64,000 nt of DNA from JBBPZA01 sp963728925 (GTDB taxonomy: Bacteria; Actinomycetota; Thermoleophilia; Solirubrobacterales; Solirubrobacteraceae). Made by a program: the position numbers and the translations under genes. The notes below the pieces were generated by a model. It was not told where the DNA came from. It was given only the letters and a program-made list of their open reading frames with translations, and did no database searches. The DNA lies in NCBI GenBank assembly GCA_963728925.1, contig CAVSMB010000029.1, forward strand, positions 310,001 to 374,000, written 5' to 3'. This document shows, one piece after another, positions 8,062 through 15,975 of this stretch. How positions within the stretch are numbered: position 1 is the stretch's first letter; the number at the start of each line of letters is the position of its first letter.

Positions 8062-8619
8062 CTACGGCTTGGGGAGCTTCTTCACCGCGTTCTTGACGGC
8101 CTGGCTGCCGAGCGTGAGGCCGATCTGGGCGAGCTCGCCCGCGGCCTGGACGACGGTCCCGACGAGCTCGCCTCCGCTCAGCGGCCCGCTGGGCCGTTCG
8201 GGCGGCGGCTGCGGAGCCGGCCGCGGCCCGCTGGTCTTGGCGCCCGCGGCCGGACCGATCGGCTCGCCTCGCGTCCTCGCGCCGGCCGTTGCCCCGATCC
8301 TCTCGCGCGCCGCGGAGCGCGGCGGCTTCGCGGTCCTGGCCGCCGTTCGGACGGCCGGCGCGGACGCCGTGCGCTTCGCCGCTGCCTTCCTCGGCGCCGC
8401 CTGCTTGCTCCCCGCCGGCTTCGCGGCCGCGGGTCGCTTCCCCCGGCCGGCGGCCGAGCGGGGCTTCGGCGCGGCCGCAGGCGTCGCCGGGCGGCCCGCG
8501 GCCGAGGCCTTGGGGGATCCGTCGGGCGGCGGCGCGCTGGCGCCGCGCTTGTCGCTCCGGCGGTGCGGGCGATGACGCGGCAGGTTGGAGATGACGTCCT
8601 TGCGCCGGCGGTCGGCCAT
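8062..8619 (-). CDS. Ala/Pro/Lys-rich basic hypothetical protein
   Basis: About 185 residues from ATG 8619 (a start at 8640 is also possible). The first ~140 residues are a disordered basic stretch rich in Ala, Pro, Arg and Lys (AAPRKAAAKR, KPAGSKQ), like histone H1-type tails. The last ~35 form a short amphipathic helix region, GELVGTVVQAAGELAQIGL, ending VKKLPKP, and this is the only part that looks structured. DNA- or envelope-binding roles are both possible. No family is assigned. It is divergent from the sigma factor gene. Confidence 0.55.
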   Translation of the reverse strand: MADRRRKDVISNLPRHRPHRRSDKRGASAPPPDGSPKASAAGRPATPAAAPKPRSAAGRGKRPAAAKPAGSKQAAPRKAAAKRTASAPAVRTAARTAKPPRSAARERIGATAGARTRGEPIGPAAGAKTSGPRPAPQPPPERPSGPLSGGELVGTVVQAAGELAQIGLTLGSQAVKNAVKKLPKP

Positions 8620-8838
8620 GACGCTCACATCATCCCGCATCGCGTCGCACGACCGCACGCTCGCGCGCACGGCAACCCGATTTCCCGGCTTCGCCGACAA
8701 ACGCCCTACTCTGGGTCGCGGTACCGGCGACCGAAACTTGAAACGGAATCCGGCGTTCGGCGTAGTAAGAGCGGAACCGGACCGTGCGCAACACCGTTGA
8801 TAGCCCGCAGAGCGCGGAATGCCGGCGCCACTCCGACA

Positions 8839-8867
8839 TTGACTTCACAAAATATAGCGCTTAGGTT
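8839..8867 (+). promoter_or_regulatory. housekeeping-type promoter of the sigma factor gene
   Basis: TTGACT (8839-8844), 17-bp spacer, TAGGTT (8862-8867), close to the actinobacterial SigA consensus. It predicts a ~100-nt leader before ATG 8974. The surrounding ~150 bp is noticeably AT-richer than the rest of the window. Confidence 0.75.
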
Positions 8868-8973
8868 GCGAACGTATGCTTGGATGGCCGGCCGCGAGCG
8901 GCCGCACGCCCGTCCTGCGAACTGACCCGGCCTTCGCATCCCAGCCAGCGGTGTCGCCACGAAGTAGGAATCC

Positions 8974-10071
8974 ATGACCACAGCGGAACTTCAAGAACTG
9001 GAAGAGATCAAGGGCCTGATCGCCAAGGGGCAGCAGGTCGGTGTGCTGACCTACGGCGAGATCACCCAGGCGGTCTCCGAGCTCGATCTCGACGACGGCG
9101 ACCTCGAGGAGTTCCACCACTACCTCGAGGGCTCCGAGATCGAACTGGTCGACGATCCCGACACGGCGGCGGCGCCCGAGGCCGAGCGCGCGCCCGACAA
9201 GCGCGGCCGGCGCAAGGCGAAGACCACGCTCGACCTCAAGCCGGACATGACGACCGATTCCCTTCAGCTCTTCCTGAAGGACATCGGGAAGGTCCGCCTG
9301 CTCACGGCCCAGGAGGAGGTCGATCTCGCCAAGCGCATCGAGCGCGGCGACCTCGACGCCAAGCAGAAGATGGTCGAGTCCAACCTGCGCCTGGTCGTCT
9401 CGATCGCCAAGAACTACCGCAATCAGGGCCTGCCCTTCCTCGACCTGATCCAGGAGGGAACGCTCGGGCTCGTGCGCGCGGCCGAGAAGTTCGACTACCG
9501 CAAGGGCTTCAAGTTCTCCACCTACGCGACGTGGTGGATCCGCCAGGCCATCGCCCGCGCGCTGGCCGACAAGGCGCGCACGATCCGCATCCCGGTGCAC
9601 GTGGTCGAGAAGCTCAACAAGATCGGCCGCGCCGAGCGCAAGCTCGTCACCGAGCTCGGCCGCGAGCCGACCGCCGACGAGATCGCCGACGTCACGGGCA
9701 TCGACCCCGACGAGGTCGACTCGATCAAGCGCTCGGCGCAGGCGCCGGTGTCGCTCGAGAAGCCCGTCGGTGACGAGGAGGAGTCCGAGTTCGGCCAGTT
9801 CATCGCCGACGAGCGCGCCGAGTCGCCCTACGAGCGCGCCGCGGAGATCCTCACCAAGGAGGCGCTGCGCGAGGCGCTCGAGAACCTGTCCTACCGCGAG
9901 CGCCGCGTGCTCGAGCTGCGCTACGGCCTGGGCGGCGAGCACCCCCGGACGCTGGACGAGGTCGGCCGCACGTTCAACGTCACGCGCGAGCGCATCCGGC
10001 AGATCGAGAACCAGTCGCTCAAGAAGCTGCAGAGCCTCGCCGAGGCGCAGAAGCTCCGCGACGTCGCCTAG
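8974..10071 (+). CDS. rpoD: primary RNA polymerase sigma factor (RpoD/SigA)
   Basis: 365 residues with the full set of group 1/2 sigma70 regions. Region 1.1-like acidic N-terminus spans ~1-85. Region 1.2 is LQLFLKDIGKVRLLTAQEEVDLAKRIERG. Regions 2.1-2.4 include NLRLVVSIAKNYRNQGLPFLDLIQEG and FSTYATWWIRQAI. Region 3 contains IRIPVHVVEKLNKI, and region 4 LSYRERRVLELRYGL with the helix-turn-helix TLDEVGRTFNVTRERIRQIE. It directs RNA polymerase to -35/-10 promoters. The N-terminus is short compared with E. coli RpoD, as usual in Actinobacteria. AGGAA just upstream of the ATG is the likely ribosome site. The first of the two PH-domain membrane proteins begins 71 bp downstream. Confidence 0.95.
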   Translation: MTTAELQELEEIKGLIAKGQQVGVLTYGEITQAVSELDLDDGDLEEFHHYLEGSEIELVDDPDTAAAPEAERAPDKRGRRKAKTTLDLKPDMTTDSLQLFLKDIGKVRLLTAQEEVDLAKRIERGDLDAKQKMVESNLRLVVSIAKNYRNQGLPFLDLIQEGTLGLVRAAEKFDYRKGFKFSTYATWWIRQAIARALADKARTIRIPVHVVEKLNKIGRAERKLVTELGREPTADEIADVTGIDPDEVDSIKRSAQAPVSLEKPVGDEEESEFGQFIADERAESPYERAAEILTKEALREALENLSYRERRVLELRYGLGGEHPRTLDEVGRTFNVTRERIRQIENQSLKKLQSLAEAQKLRDVA

Positions 10072-10142
10072 CTGCGACGTCGCCGGATCCCCTCACCCCG
10101 CTCGACCCGCCGCCGCCCGAGCGGCTCGATCCGCGCGCGCTG

Positions 10143-10580
10143 ATGCTGTGGCGCCTGGAGGCCGCGATCTGGGGGCTCGGGCTGGTGCTCGCCGGGGTCG
10201 CCGCCACGCTCGCCCTGCTCCTCGGGGCGCACGCGTCACCCGTGGTCGCGGCGCTGCCCGCCGTCGCCGCGATCGCCGCGGCGCTCACGGGCACGCTTGC
10301 CTTTCCGCCGCTGGCCTACCGGCGCTGGCGGTTCGGCATCGACGACGAGGAGATCGACCTCCAGCGCGGCCGCCTGTGGGTCGAGCGGATCCTCATCCCG
10401 ATGGCGCGCGTCCAGCACGTCGACACCGGGACGGGCCCGCTCGAGCGCCGGCTCGGCCTGGCCTCGGTACGGGTCCACACCGCGTCGGGCGGCTTCGAGA
10501 TCCCGGCCCTCGACGTCGCGCGCGCGGCCGAGCTGCGCACCCGCATCGCGCGCCTCGCGCGCGTCGGCGATGACCTCTGA
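10143..10580 (+). CDS. PH-domain membrane protein, YdbS-like
   Basis: 145 residues. Two N-terminal transmembrane helices (about 8-30 and 33-55) lead into a bacterial PH (bPH2) domain: YRRWRFGIDDEEIDLQRG, then IPMARVQHVDTGTGPLERRLGLASVRVHTA. This is the YdbS pattern. The open frame extends upstream with coding-like PPPPERLDPRA before the ATG but has no ordinary start codon there, so the true start may differ. It overlaps the next gene by 11 bp. In Bacillus the YdbS/YdbT pair is linked to envelope stress and bacteriocin resistance. Confidence 0.8.
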   Translation: MLWRLEAAIWGLGLVLAGVAATLALLLGAHASPVVAALPAVAAIAAALTGTLAFPPLAYRRWRFGIDDEEIDLQRGRLWVERILIPMARVQHVDTGTGPLERRLGLASVRVHTASGGFEIPALDVARAAELRTRIARLARVGDDL

Positions 10581-12126
10581 GCCCCCGCCCCCGCGCTCGG
10601 CGGCCGGCGCGGCCGCGGCCGCGCCGGCCCGATCCGGCCTCGCCGCCCACCGCCTGCACCCGCTCGGCATCGCGGTGCTCGCCGCGCAGCGCGCCCGCGC
10701 CGGGCTCGGGACGCTGGTGCCGGCCCTCGCCGCGATCGGCCTCGGCGTCGGCCTGCAGGCTCTCGTCCTCGCCCTCGTCGCGGCGTGCCTGCTCGGGGTG
10801 GTCGTCGGGATGCTCGAGTGGCGTGCCTTCACCTTCGGCGTGGAGGGAGCGGCCTTCGTCGTGCATCGCGGGATCGTGCGCCGCGAGACGGTGAGCGTGC
10901 CCCTGGCCCGGGTGCAGAGCGTCGACGTCAGCCAGAGCCCGATCGCCCGCGTGCTGGGCGCGCGAGCGCTCACCGTCCGCACGGCGGCGGGCACCGAGAA
11001 CGTCGAGCTCGCGGCGGTGTCCGCGACTGCCGAGGGCGGGCTGCGCGCCGCGCTCGGCGATGCGGCCGCGGGGGATGCCGGCGCGGAGGAGGTCCTCGCG
11101 CGCCTGCCCGCCTCGCGCCTGCCGCTGATCGCCCTGACCTCGCCGCGCATCGGCGCGGGGATCGTGGTGCTCGTCGCGGTCTTCCAGCGCCTCGACGAGG
11201 TCCTCCCGGGCAACCTCGCGGGCGACACGCTGCGCGGGCTGCAGCCACGCAGCGCCCTCGCCGCGGTTGCCGAGGTCGCGGCGGCGGTGCTCGTCGCGGC
11301 GCTCGCGTCGCTCGCGGGAACGACGCTGACCTGGGCGGGCTTCCGCATCGTCCGCGACGGGCCGCGCCTGCGGCTGCGCCGCGGGCTGCTCAGCTACCGC
11401 GAGACCGTCGTCGCCCTTGATCGCGTACGTGCCGTCCAGGCCCGCGAAGGACTGCCGCGCGAGGCCCTCGGGTTGTGCACGCTCGGGGTGCGTACCGCAG
11501 GCCGCGGGCTGGAGACCGGGCTCAACGGGACGCTGCACCCGCTGCTGGCGCTGGATCGGGGTGCGGCGCTCGTGCGCGAGGCGATCCCCGCCCTCGACCC
11601 CGACGGCATCGCGCTGCGCCGCCCGCCGCGTCGCGCCCGCAGCCGGGCGATCCGCCGCACCGCGATCCCGGCGCTCGTCCCCGTCTTCGCCGCGGCCGGG
11701 CTGCTGTGGCCCTGGGGTGCCGCGGCGCTCGTGCTCGTGCCTGCGGCCGGCGTCCTAGGCCTGGCCCAGTGGCGCGCGGCGGGGATCGGGATCGCCGGCG
11801 ACCGGCTGCGCTGGCGCCGCCGCGAGGTCGCGCGCTACACTCTGGTGGCGCGCGGGCAAACCGTCCAGTGGCGCCGCGTCAGGCAGGGCCCGCTCCAGCG
11901 GCGCCGGGGGCTCGCGACGCTCGAGGCCGGCCTGTCCGTCGGGCGCACGCAAGCCCGCGTGCGCGACCTCGACGCGGCCGACGCCGCCCGGCTCGCGCGG
12001 GAGCTCGGTCGACCTCGCACGCGCGAGCATCGCCTCGGCGCGGAGGCTCCGCCCAGCCGGGCCTCGGTCCAGCGCAGCAGGCCGGGCACGGGCGGGGAGT
12101 CGTCGGCGACGGCGCCCACGTGGTAG
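10570..12126 (+). CDS. PH-domain membrane protein, YdbT-like
   Basis: 518 residues from ATG 10570. Several hydrophobic pairs (about 30-70, 210-260 and 360-395) alternate with three PH-type repeats, each with the pattern R.ETV.(V)PL.RVQSV...PI.R.LG...L.VRTA. YdbT proteins carry this tandem bPH2 arrangement. It pairs with the smaller YdbS-like protein whose gene overlaps its start, so both are probably made as one membrane complex. The C-terminal ~40 residues are variable and may be a run-on. Confidence 0.78.
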   Translation: MTSEPPPPRSAAGAAAAAPARSGLAAHRLHPLGIAVLAAQRARAGLGTLVPALAAIGLGVGLQALVLALVAACLLGVVVGMLEWRAFTFGVEGAAFVVHRGIVRRETVSVPLARVQSVDVSQSPIARVLGARALTVRTAAGTENVELAAVSATAEGGLRAALGDAAAGDAGAEEVLARLPASRLPLIALTSPRIGAGIVVLVAVFQRLDEVLPGNLAGDTLRGLQPRSALAAVAEVAAAVLVAALASLAGTTLTWAGFRIVRDGPRLRLRRGLLSYRETVVALDRVRAVQAREGLPREALGLCTLGVRTAGRGLETGLNGTLHPLLALDRGAALVREAIPALDPDGIALRRPPRRARSRAIRRTAIPALVPVFAAAGLLWPWGAAALVLVPAAGVLGLAQWRAAGIGIAGDRLRWRRREVARYTLVARGQTVQWRRVRQGPLQRRRGLATLEAGLSVGRTQARVRDLDAADAARLARELGRPRTREHRLGAEAPPSRASVQRSRPGTGGESSATAPTW

Positions 12127-12172
12127 CGGCCGCGGTAGGTCCGGAACTCGACCGCGGAGTCGTGCCCGACAC

Positions 12173-12415
12173 CTACACGAGCCAGAAGTCCGGGAGCCGC
12201 TCGGTGTCGCCGGCCTTTGGCTTGCGGCCGCCGATGCAGATGAGGTCGAGACCCTCTGGGCCGGCCTCGAACGAGCGGACCACTGCGGGAGCGACGCGCA
12301 GCACGTCCCACGCTGCGAGCTCGACGATCTCGTCGTGATGACGGCCTCCGGGAGGTGATCGCGGACGGCGAAGGTCCTGAAGTCCACGACCTGGTCGGCG
12401 GCGCACCGACGCTGC
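12173..12415 (-). pseudogene. frameshifted cupin-family fragment
   Basis: The minus strand encodes the C-terminal half of a small single-domain cupin: ELAAWDVLRVAPAVVRSFEA, GLDLICIGG and a closing LPDFWLV. Upstream, the preceding cupin strand (VVDFRTFAVRDHLPEA) is present only in another frame, and the N-terminal metal-binding half is missing. So the gene has at least one frameshift and a 5' truncation. Its last 39 bp recur, inverted, at 20285-20323. Confidence 0.6.
12182..12220 (-). repeat. 39-bp repeat, copy 1 (3' end of cupin fragment)
   Basis: Identical over 39 bp to the reverse complement of 20285-20323. It encodes PKAGDTERLPDFW on the minus strand. Flanks differ on both sides. Confidence 0.8.
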
Positions 12416-12538
12416 ACGAACCGTCGCCGTTCGAGCCTAAGCGCTCCCTAATTTGTCTAGCGGCGTCTTGACGGCGCCTGGTTCCGTCCGACAGGGTCCT
12501 GGAACGACCCGCCCGCGGATCCGATCACGGAGGACGAC

Positions 12539-13261
12539 GTGCAGACCACGCTCGGCCAGTTCAACGAGACCAAGTCCCAGGATGCCTTCGCCCTGCAGAA
12601 CTCCAAGCTCCTCAAGGTCCACCTCGAGCAGGTGACCGTGCAGGCCAAGGCCGGCGCGATGGTGGCCTACCAGGGCGACGTCGCCTTCGAGCACGCAGGC
12701 TCGGGGGGCATGGGCCGCTTCCTGAAGAAGGCGGCGACCGGCGAGGGGACGAAGCTGATGAACGTCCACGGCACGGGCGAGGTGTTCCTCGCCGACCTCG
12801 CGCAGGACATCCACCTGATCTACCTCGAGCAGGACTTCATCACCTGCAACGGGGCGAACGTGCTCGCCTTCGACGCCGGCATCGACTGGGACATCAAGAT
12901 CGAACGCGGCGCCGGCGCGATGGCCGGCGGCTACACCAACATGTCGCTGAACGGCACGGGCTGGGTGGCGATCGTGTCCAACGGCCCGCCGGTGCTGCTC
13001 AACGTGGCGCAGGCCCAGACCTTCGTCGACCCGCAGGCGGCGATCACCTGGTCGTCGGGCGTGCAGACCTCGTTCAAGACCGACATCAAGATGAAGGACT
13101 TCATCGGCAAGGGGTCGGGCGAGCAGGTGCAGCTCGCGTTCTCCGGACAGGGCTGGGTGCTCGTGCAGCCGTCCGAGGGCACCGTGAAGGGGGCGGGCGG
13201 CGGCGGCGGGGGCGGGGCGCAGTCGGGCAACAACGCGCTCGGCTCGCTGCTCGGCGGCTGA
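12539..13261 (+). CDS. AIM24-family protein
   Basis: 240 residues from GTG 12539, with a GGAGG ribosome site about 8 nt upstream. It has the AIM24 beta-sandwich pattern: NSKLLKVHLEQVTVQAKAGAMVAYQGDV, then GTGEVFLADLAQDIHLIYLE, then LAFSGQGWVLVQPSEG near the C-terminus, with a glycine-rich tail. AIM24 domains occur in mitochondrial inner-membrane organisation and in bacterial proteins of unknown function. There is no signal peptide or membrane helix. Monocistronic. Confidence 0.85.
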   Translation: MQTTLGQFNETKSQDAFALQNSKLLKVHLEQVTVQAKAGAMVAYQGDVAFEHAGSGGMGRFLKKAATGEGTKLMNVHGTGEVFLADLAQDIHLIYLEQDFITCNGANVLAFDAGIDWDIKIERGAGAMAGGYTNMSLNGTGWVAIVSNGPPVLLNVAQAQTFVDPQAAITWSSGVQTSFKTDIKMKDFIGKGSGEQVQLAFSGQGWVLVQPSEGTVKGAGGGGGGGAQSGNNALGSLLGG

Positions 13262-13305
13262 GGCGCCCCACGGGGCGGGCCCCAGCGCCCTAGCGCCCCG
13301 AGGCC

Positions 13306-13335
13306 ACTTCAGTTGGTGAAGTCTTGCGCTACCCT
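13306..13335 (+). promoter_or_regulatory. HxlR-type operator and promoter
   Basis: A dyad ACTTCA-GTTGG-TGAAGT (13306-13322) lies directly upstream of a TACCCT box (13330-13335), which is 9 nt before ATG 13345. HxlR proteins usually bind such short dyads near their own promoters, so autoregulation is inferred. Confidence 0.55.
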
Positions 13336-13344
13336 CTTACGGAG

Positions 13345-13701
13345 ATGGCGCGAAACAACGATGAATGCCCGGTCTGCCGCACCGCAGAGGTTGTCTGCGG
13401 CAAGTGGACGCTACTCGTCATCCGCGACCTCGCCGAGGGCCGCTCGCGCTTCTGCGAGCTCGAGCGCTCTTTGGCCGGCATCAGCCCGCGCACCCTCTCG
13501 CTGCGCCTGCGCGCCCTCGAGGAGGAGGGCATCGTCGCCCGCGACACCTTCCCCGAGGTCCCGCCCCGCGTCGAGTACTCGCTGACCGAGAAGGGCTGCG
13601 CGCTGCTGCCCCTCATCGACGACATGCGCGAGTACGGGCTGCGGTGGCTCGGCGGCGTGTGCGAGGCCGACGAGTCGGACCTCGCCGCCGCGGTCGCCTG
13701 A
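13345..13701 (+). CDS. HxlR-family transcriptional regulator
   Basis: 118 residues. The N-terminal CPVCRTAEVVCGKWTLLVIRDL is the HxlR signature. The winged helix follows with LERSLAGISPRTLSLRLRALEEEGIV and the PPRVEYSLTEKG wing. ATG 13345 is preferred because the -10-like box is 9 nt upstream and the GGAG is directly adjacent, which suggests a leaderless message. The cysteines near residues 7, 10 and 17 could sense redox or aldehyde stress, as in some relatives. The target gene is not obvious, since both neighbours appear to be separately transcribed. Confidence 0.9.
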   Translation: MARNNDECPVCRTAEVVCGKWTLLVIRDLAEGRSRFCELERSLAGISPRTLSLRLRALEEEGIVARDTFPEVPPRVEYSLTEKGCALLPLIDDMREYGLRWLGGVCEADESDLAAAVA

Positions 13702-13776
13702 GCCTGCAAGCCCTGCTGCGTGCAAGCCCTGCTGCGCGGTGCAGGAGTCTGACCGCCCGCCGCCGAACGGCGGCCC

Positions 13777-15045
13777 ATGCGCAACAGCCACCTCCACCAG
13801 ACCCTTCGGTCCCTCGCCGAGGAGTCGGCGCTCCAGCTCTCCGCGGAGGTCGCCCGGGGCGCAGAGATCCCCTTCGAGCTGACCGAGTCGCAGGGCTCGC
13901 GGACGGCGCTGTACTCCTACCGGCCGCGCACCGAGGAGTTCATCCGCGAGCAGATCTCGGTCCTGGGCCGCCTGCCCTCCTACTCCGTCGCGGCGCAGTC
14001 CCTAGAGCGCCAGGGCGGCCTGGACGCCTATCTGCGCGTCCGCGGCGAGCGGCGCATCCCGGCGCAGGACGGCGAGCTGATCGACGCCGTCCTGCGCACC
14101 TTCCTCGGCCGCGTGTTCACCGAGGTGACCGAGTTCGAGGTCTCCGACGAGCGCTTCGGGCGCGCCTACTCCGAGGTCGAGGACGCCGTCTTCACCGGAC
14201 GCTCGCTGACCATGACGGTCGCGCCGGTGCTCGGGCTCGAGCTGCGCTCGCCCGAGCTCGAGATCGGCGAGGGCCTGGCGCTGGTCCGCGGCGACGCGCT
14301 CGACGAGGCGCCCGACGACGCCCTGTGGCTCGGGGCCGGGGAGGCGGGCCGTCCCAACACCCTCGCGGTGCTCACGGTCGAGGGGCGGCCCGGGGACCTC
14401 GTGCCCGTCTCGCGCGCCCGCGTGCGCTTCCGCCGCCTGCTCACCGCGCTGCGGCTCTTCGAGGGCGGTGGCTTCGCCCTCGGCCCGGCGGCGTGGACGC
14501 GGCTCGACGCCGGGCCTTGGCGCCTCGTGGCGCTGGGTGGCACCGGCAGGCCGCAGGGGGCGACGCTGCGCGTCGAGCCCGACACCGAGGACGAGTTGCG
14601 CGCGTTCGTCAACCTCGTCGCCCGGCGCCGGCCACGGTCGGGTGAGCTCGCGTGGGCGCTGTCGCGCTTCGACCTCGGGTGCGAGCGCGTCGCGCCGTTC
14701 GAGACGCTGACCGACCACCTGCTGGCGCTCCGTGCGCTGCTCGAGCCCGAGGGCTCCAACAGCGGCCGGCTCGCTGCGCGCCTGGCGGCGATCTGCGCGA
14801 TCCCCGAGCGCCGCGCGGGGCTGACCGAGCGCGTGGCCCACGCGATCTCGCTCGAGCGTGCCGTGATCGCCGGGCTCGCGCCCGCGCAGGACGGCGTCGA
14901 CGCGCTGGTCGACGACCTCACGGGACACCTGCGCGCGCTCCTGCGCGACGTCCTCTGCGGCCACCTCGACCCCGACCTCGTCGCGGTCGCCGACGAGCTG
15001 CTCGCGCCGGCGAGCGCGCCCGACGTCGACCCCGCCGCGGTCTAG
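13777..15045 (+). CDS. conserved hypothetical protein, mostly helical C-terminus
   Basis: 422 residues, no membrane segments and no signal peptide. An N-terminal alpha/beta part of ~300 residues contains ELTESQGSRTALYSYRP. A helical C-terminal part (~310-410) contains LTDHLLALRALLEPEG, LAARLAAICAIPERR and LRALLRDVLCGHLD, vaguely like ApeA/HEPN-type helical domains that track cell-surface or nucleic-acid proteins. The family was not recognised. It ends 5 bp before the next gene, so the two are likely co-transcribed. Confidence 0.65.
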   Translation: MRNSHLHQTLRSLAEESALQLSAEVARGAEIPFELTESQGSRTALYSYRPRTEEFIREQISVLGRLPSYSVAAQSLERQGGLDAYLRVRGERRIPAQDGELIDAVLRTFLGRVFTEVTEFEVSDERFGRAYSEVEDAVFTGRSLTMTVAPVLGLELRSPELEIGEGLALVRGDALDEAPDDALWLGAGEAGRPNTLAVLTVEGRPGDLVPVSRARVRFRRLLTALRLFEGGGFALGPAAWTRLDAGPWRLVALGGTGRPQGATLRVEPDTEDELRAFVNLVARRRPRSGELAWALSRFDLGCERVAPFETLTDHLLALRALLEPEGSNSGRLAARLAAICAIPERRAGLTERVAHAISLERAVIAGLAPAQDGVDALVDDLTGHLRALLRDVLCGHLDPDLVAVADELLAPASAPDVDPAAV

Positions 15046-15050
15046 CCGCC

Positions 15051-15884
15051 ATGGACCAGCGCCAGCGGGCGCAGGAGCTCCGGCGGCTGCACGAACGCGA
15101 CCGCATGCTCGTGGTGGCGAACGCGTGGGACGCCGCGAGCGCGCGGGTCGCCGAGGCGGTCGGCTTCGAGACGGTGGCGACCAGCAGCAGCGCGATGGCG
15201 TGGGCGCACGGCGATGCCGACGGCGAGAACGTGCCCTTCGCGGACACGCTCGCCGCAGTCGAGCGGATGGTGGCGGCCGTCGCGATCCCCGTCAGCGTCG
15301 ACTTCGAGTCCGGGCACGTCGCCGCCACCGGGAACATCGAGCGAAGCGTCGACGCGCTGCTCGACACCGGCGCGGCCGGCTTCGGCCTGGAGGACAGCGA
15401 CTTCGAGGCGGGCGGCATTCGGCCCACCGAGGAGCACGCCGAGCGCATCGCGAGCGCCCGCGCGGTGGCCGAGCGGCGCGGAATCCCGGCGCTGATCATC
15501 GGACGCACCGAGCTCTTCCTGCGCACCGACGCGGGGGAGGACGACGGCGGCGACGAGGCGATCGCGCGCCTGCGCCGCTACGTGGAAGCCGGAGCCGACG
15601 TCGCCTTCGCGCCGGGCATCGGGGGCCCCGAGCTCATCGGGCGCCTCGTGCGCGAGCTGCCCGCGCCGCTCAACGTGCTGCGCACACCGCGCTCGCCGGA
15701 CCTGCCGGCGCTCGACCGCCTCGGCGTGCGCCGCGTGACGATCGGCGGCGCGAGCTACCGAGCCGCCCTCGCCGCGCTCGAGGGCGCGCTCGCCGGCCTG
15801 CGCGACGGCAGCGTCGCCGCGCTCGACGCGCTCGGGTCCCCGAGCCCGCCGGTGCTCGAGCGCGTGCAGGCGCCCAGCGGCTAG
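15051..15884 (+). CDS. isocitrate lyase/phosphoenolpyruvate mutase family protein
   Basis: 277 residues, a single TIM barrel. Key motifs are VVANAWDAASARVAEAVGFETVATSSSA at the N-terminus, the metal-binding strand PVSVDFESGH, and GFGLEDSDF where the family uses Asp/Glu to hold Mg2+. The KKCG catalytic loop of true isocitrate or methylisocitrate lyase is absent. Members of this branch include PEP mutase, oxaloacetate decarboxylase-like and carboxyvinyl-phosphonate enzymes, so the exact reaction is open. Only 5 bp follow the upstream hypothetical gene. Confidence 0.85.
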   Translation: MDQRQRAQELRRLHERDRMLVVANAWDAASARVAEAVGFETVATSSSAMAWAHGDADGENVPFADTLAAVERMVAAVAIPVSVDFESGHVAATGNIERSVDALLDTGAAGFGLEDSDFEAGGIRPTEEHAERIASARAVAERRGIPALIIGRTELFLRTDAGEDDGGDEAIARLRRYVEAGADVAFAPGIGGPELIGRLVRELPAPLNVLRTPRSPDLPALDRLGVRRVTIGGASYRAALAALEGALAGLRDGSVAALDALGSPSPPVLERVQAPSG

Positions 15885-15975
15885 CGAGCGGCCCGCCGGA
15901 TCGCGGACTTGACCGGCTTGGCGCGTCGGCGCTAGATTCGCTCCGCAACCGCTCCTCAAGCCAGGGAGCCGGAGC

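Noticed and set aside
12182..12220. IS terminal repeat
   Set aside because: It is coding (a cupin tail) and no transposase or target duplication accompanies either copy.
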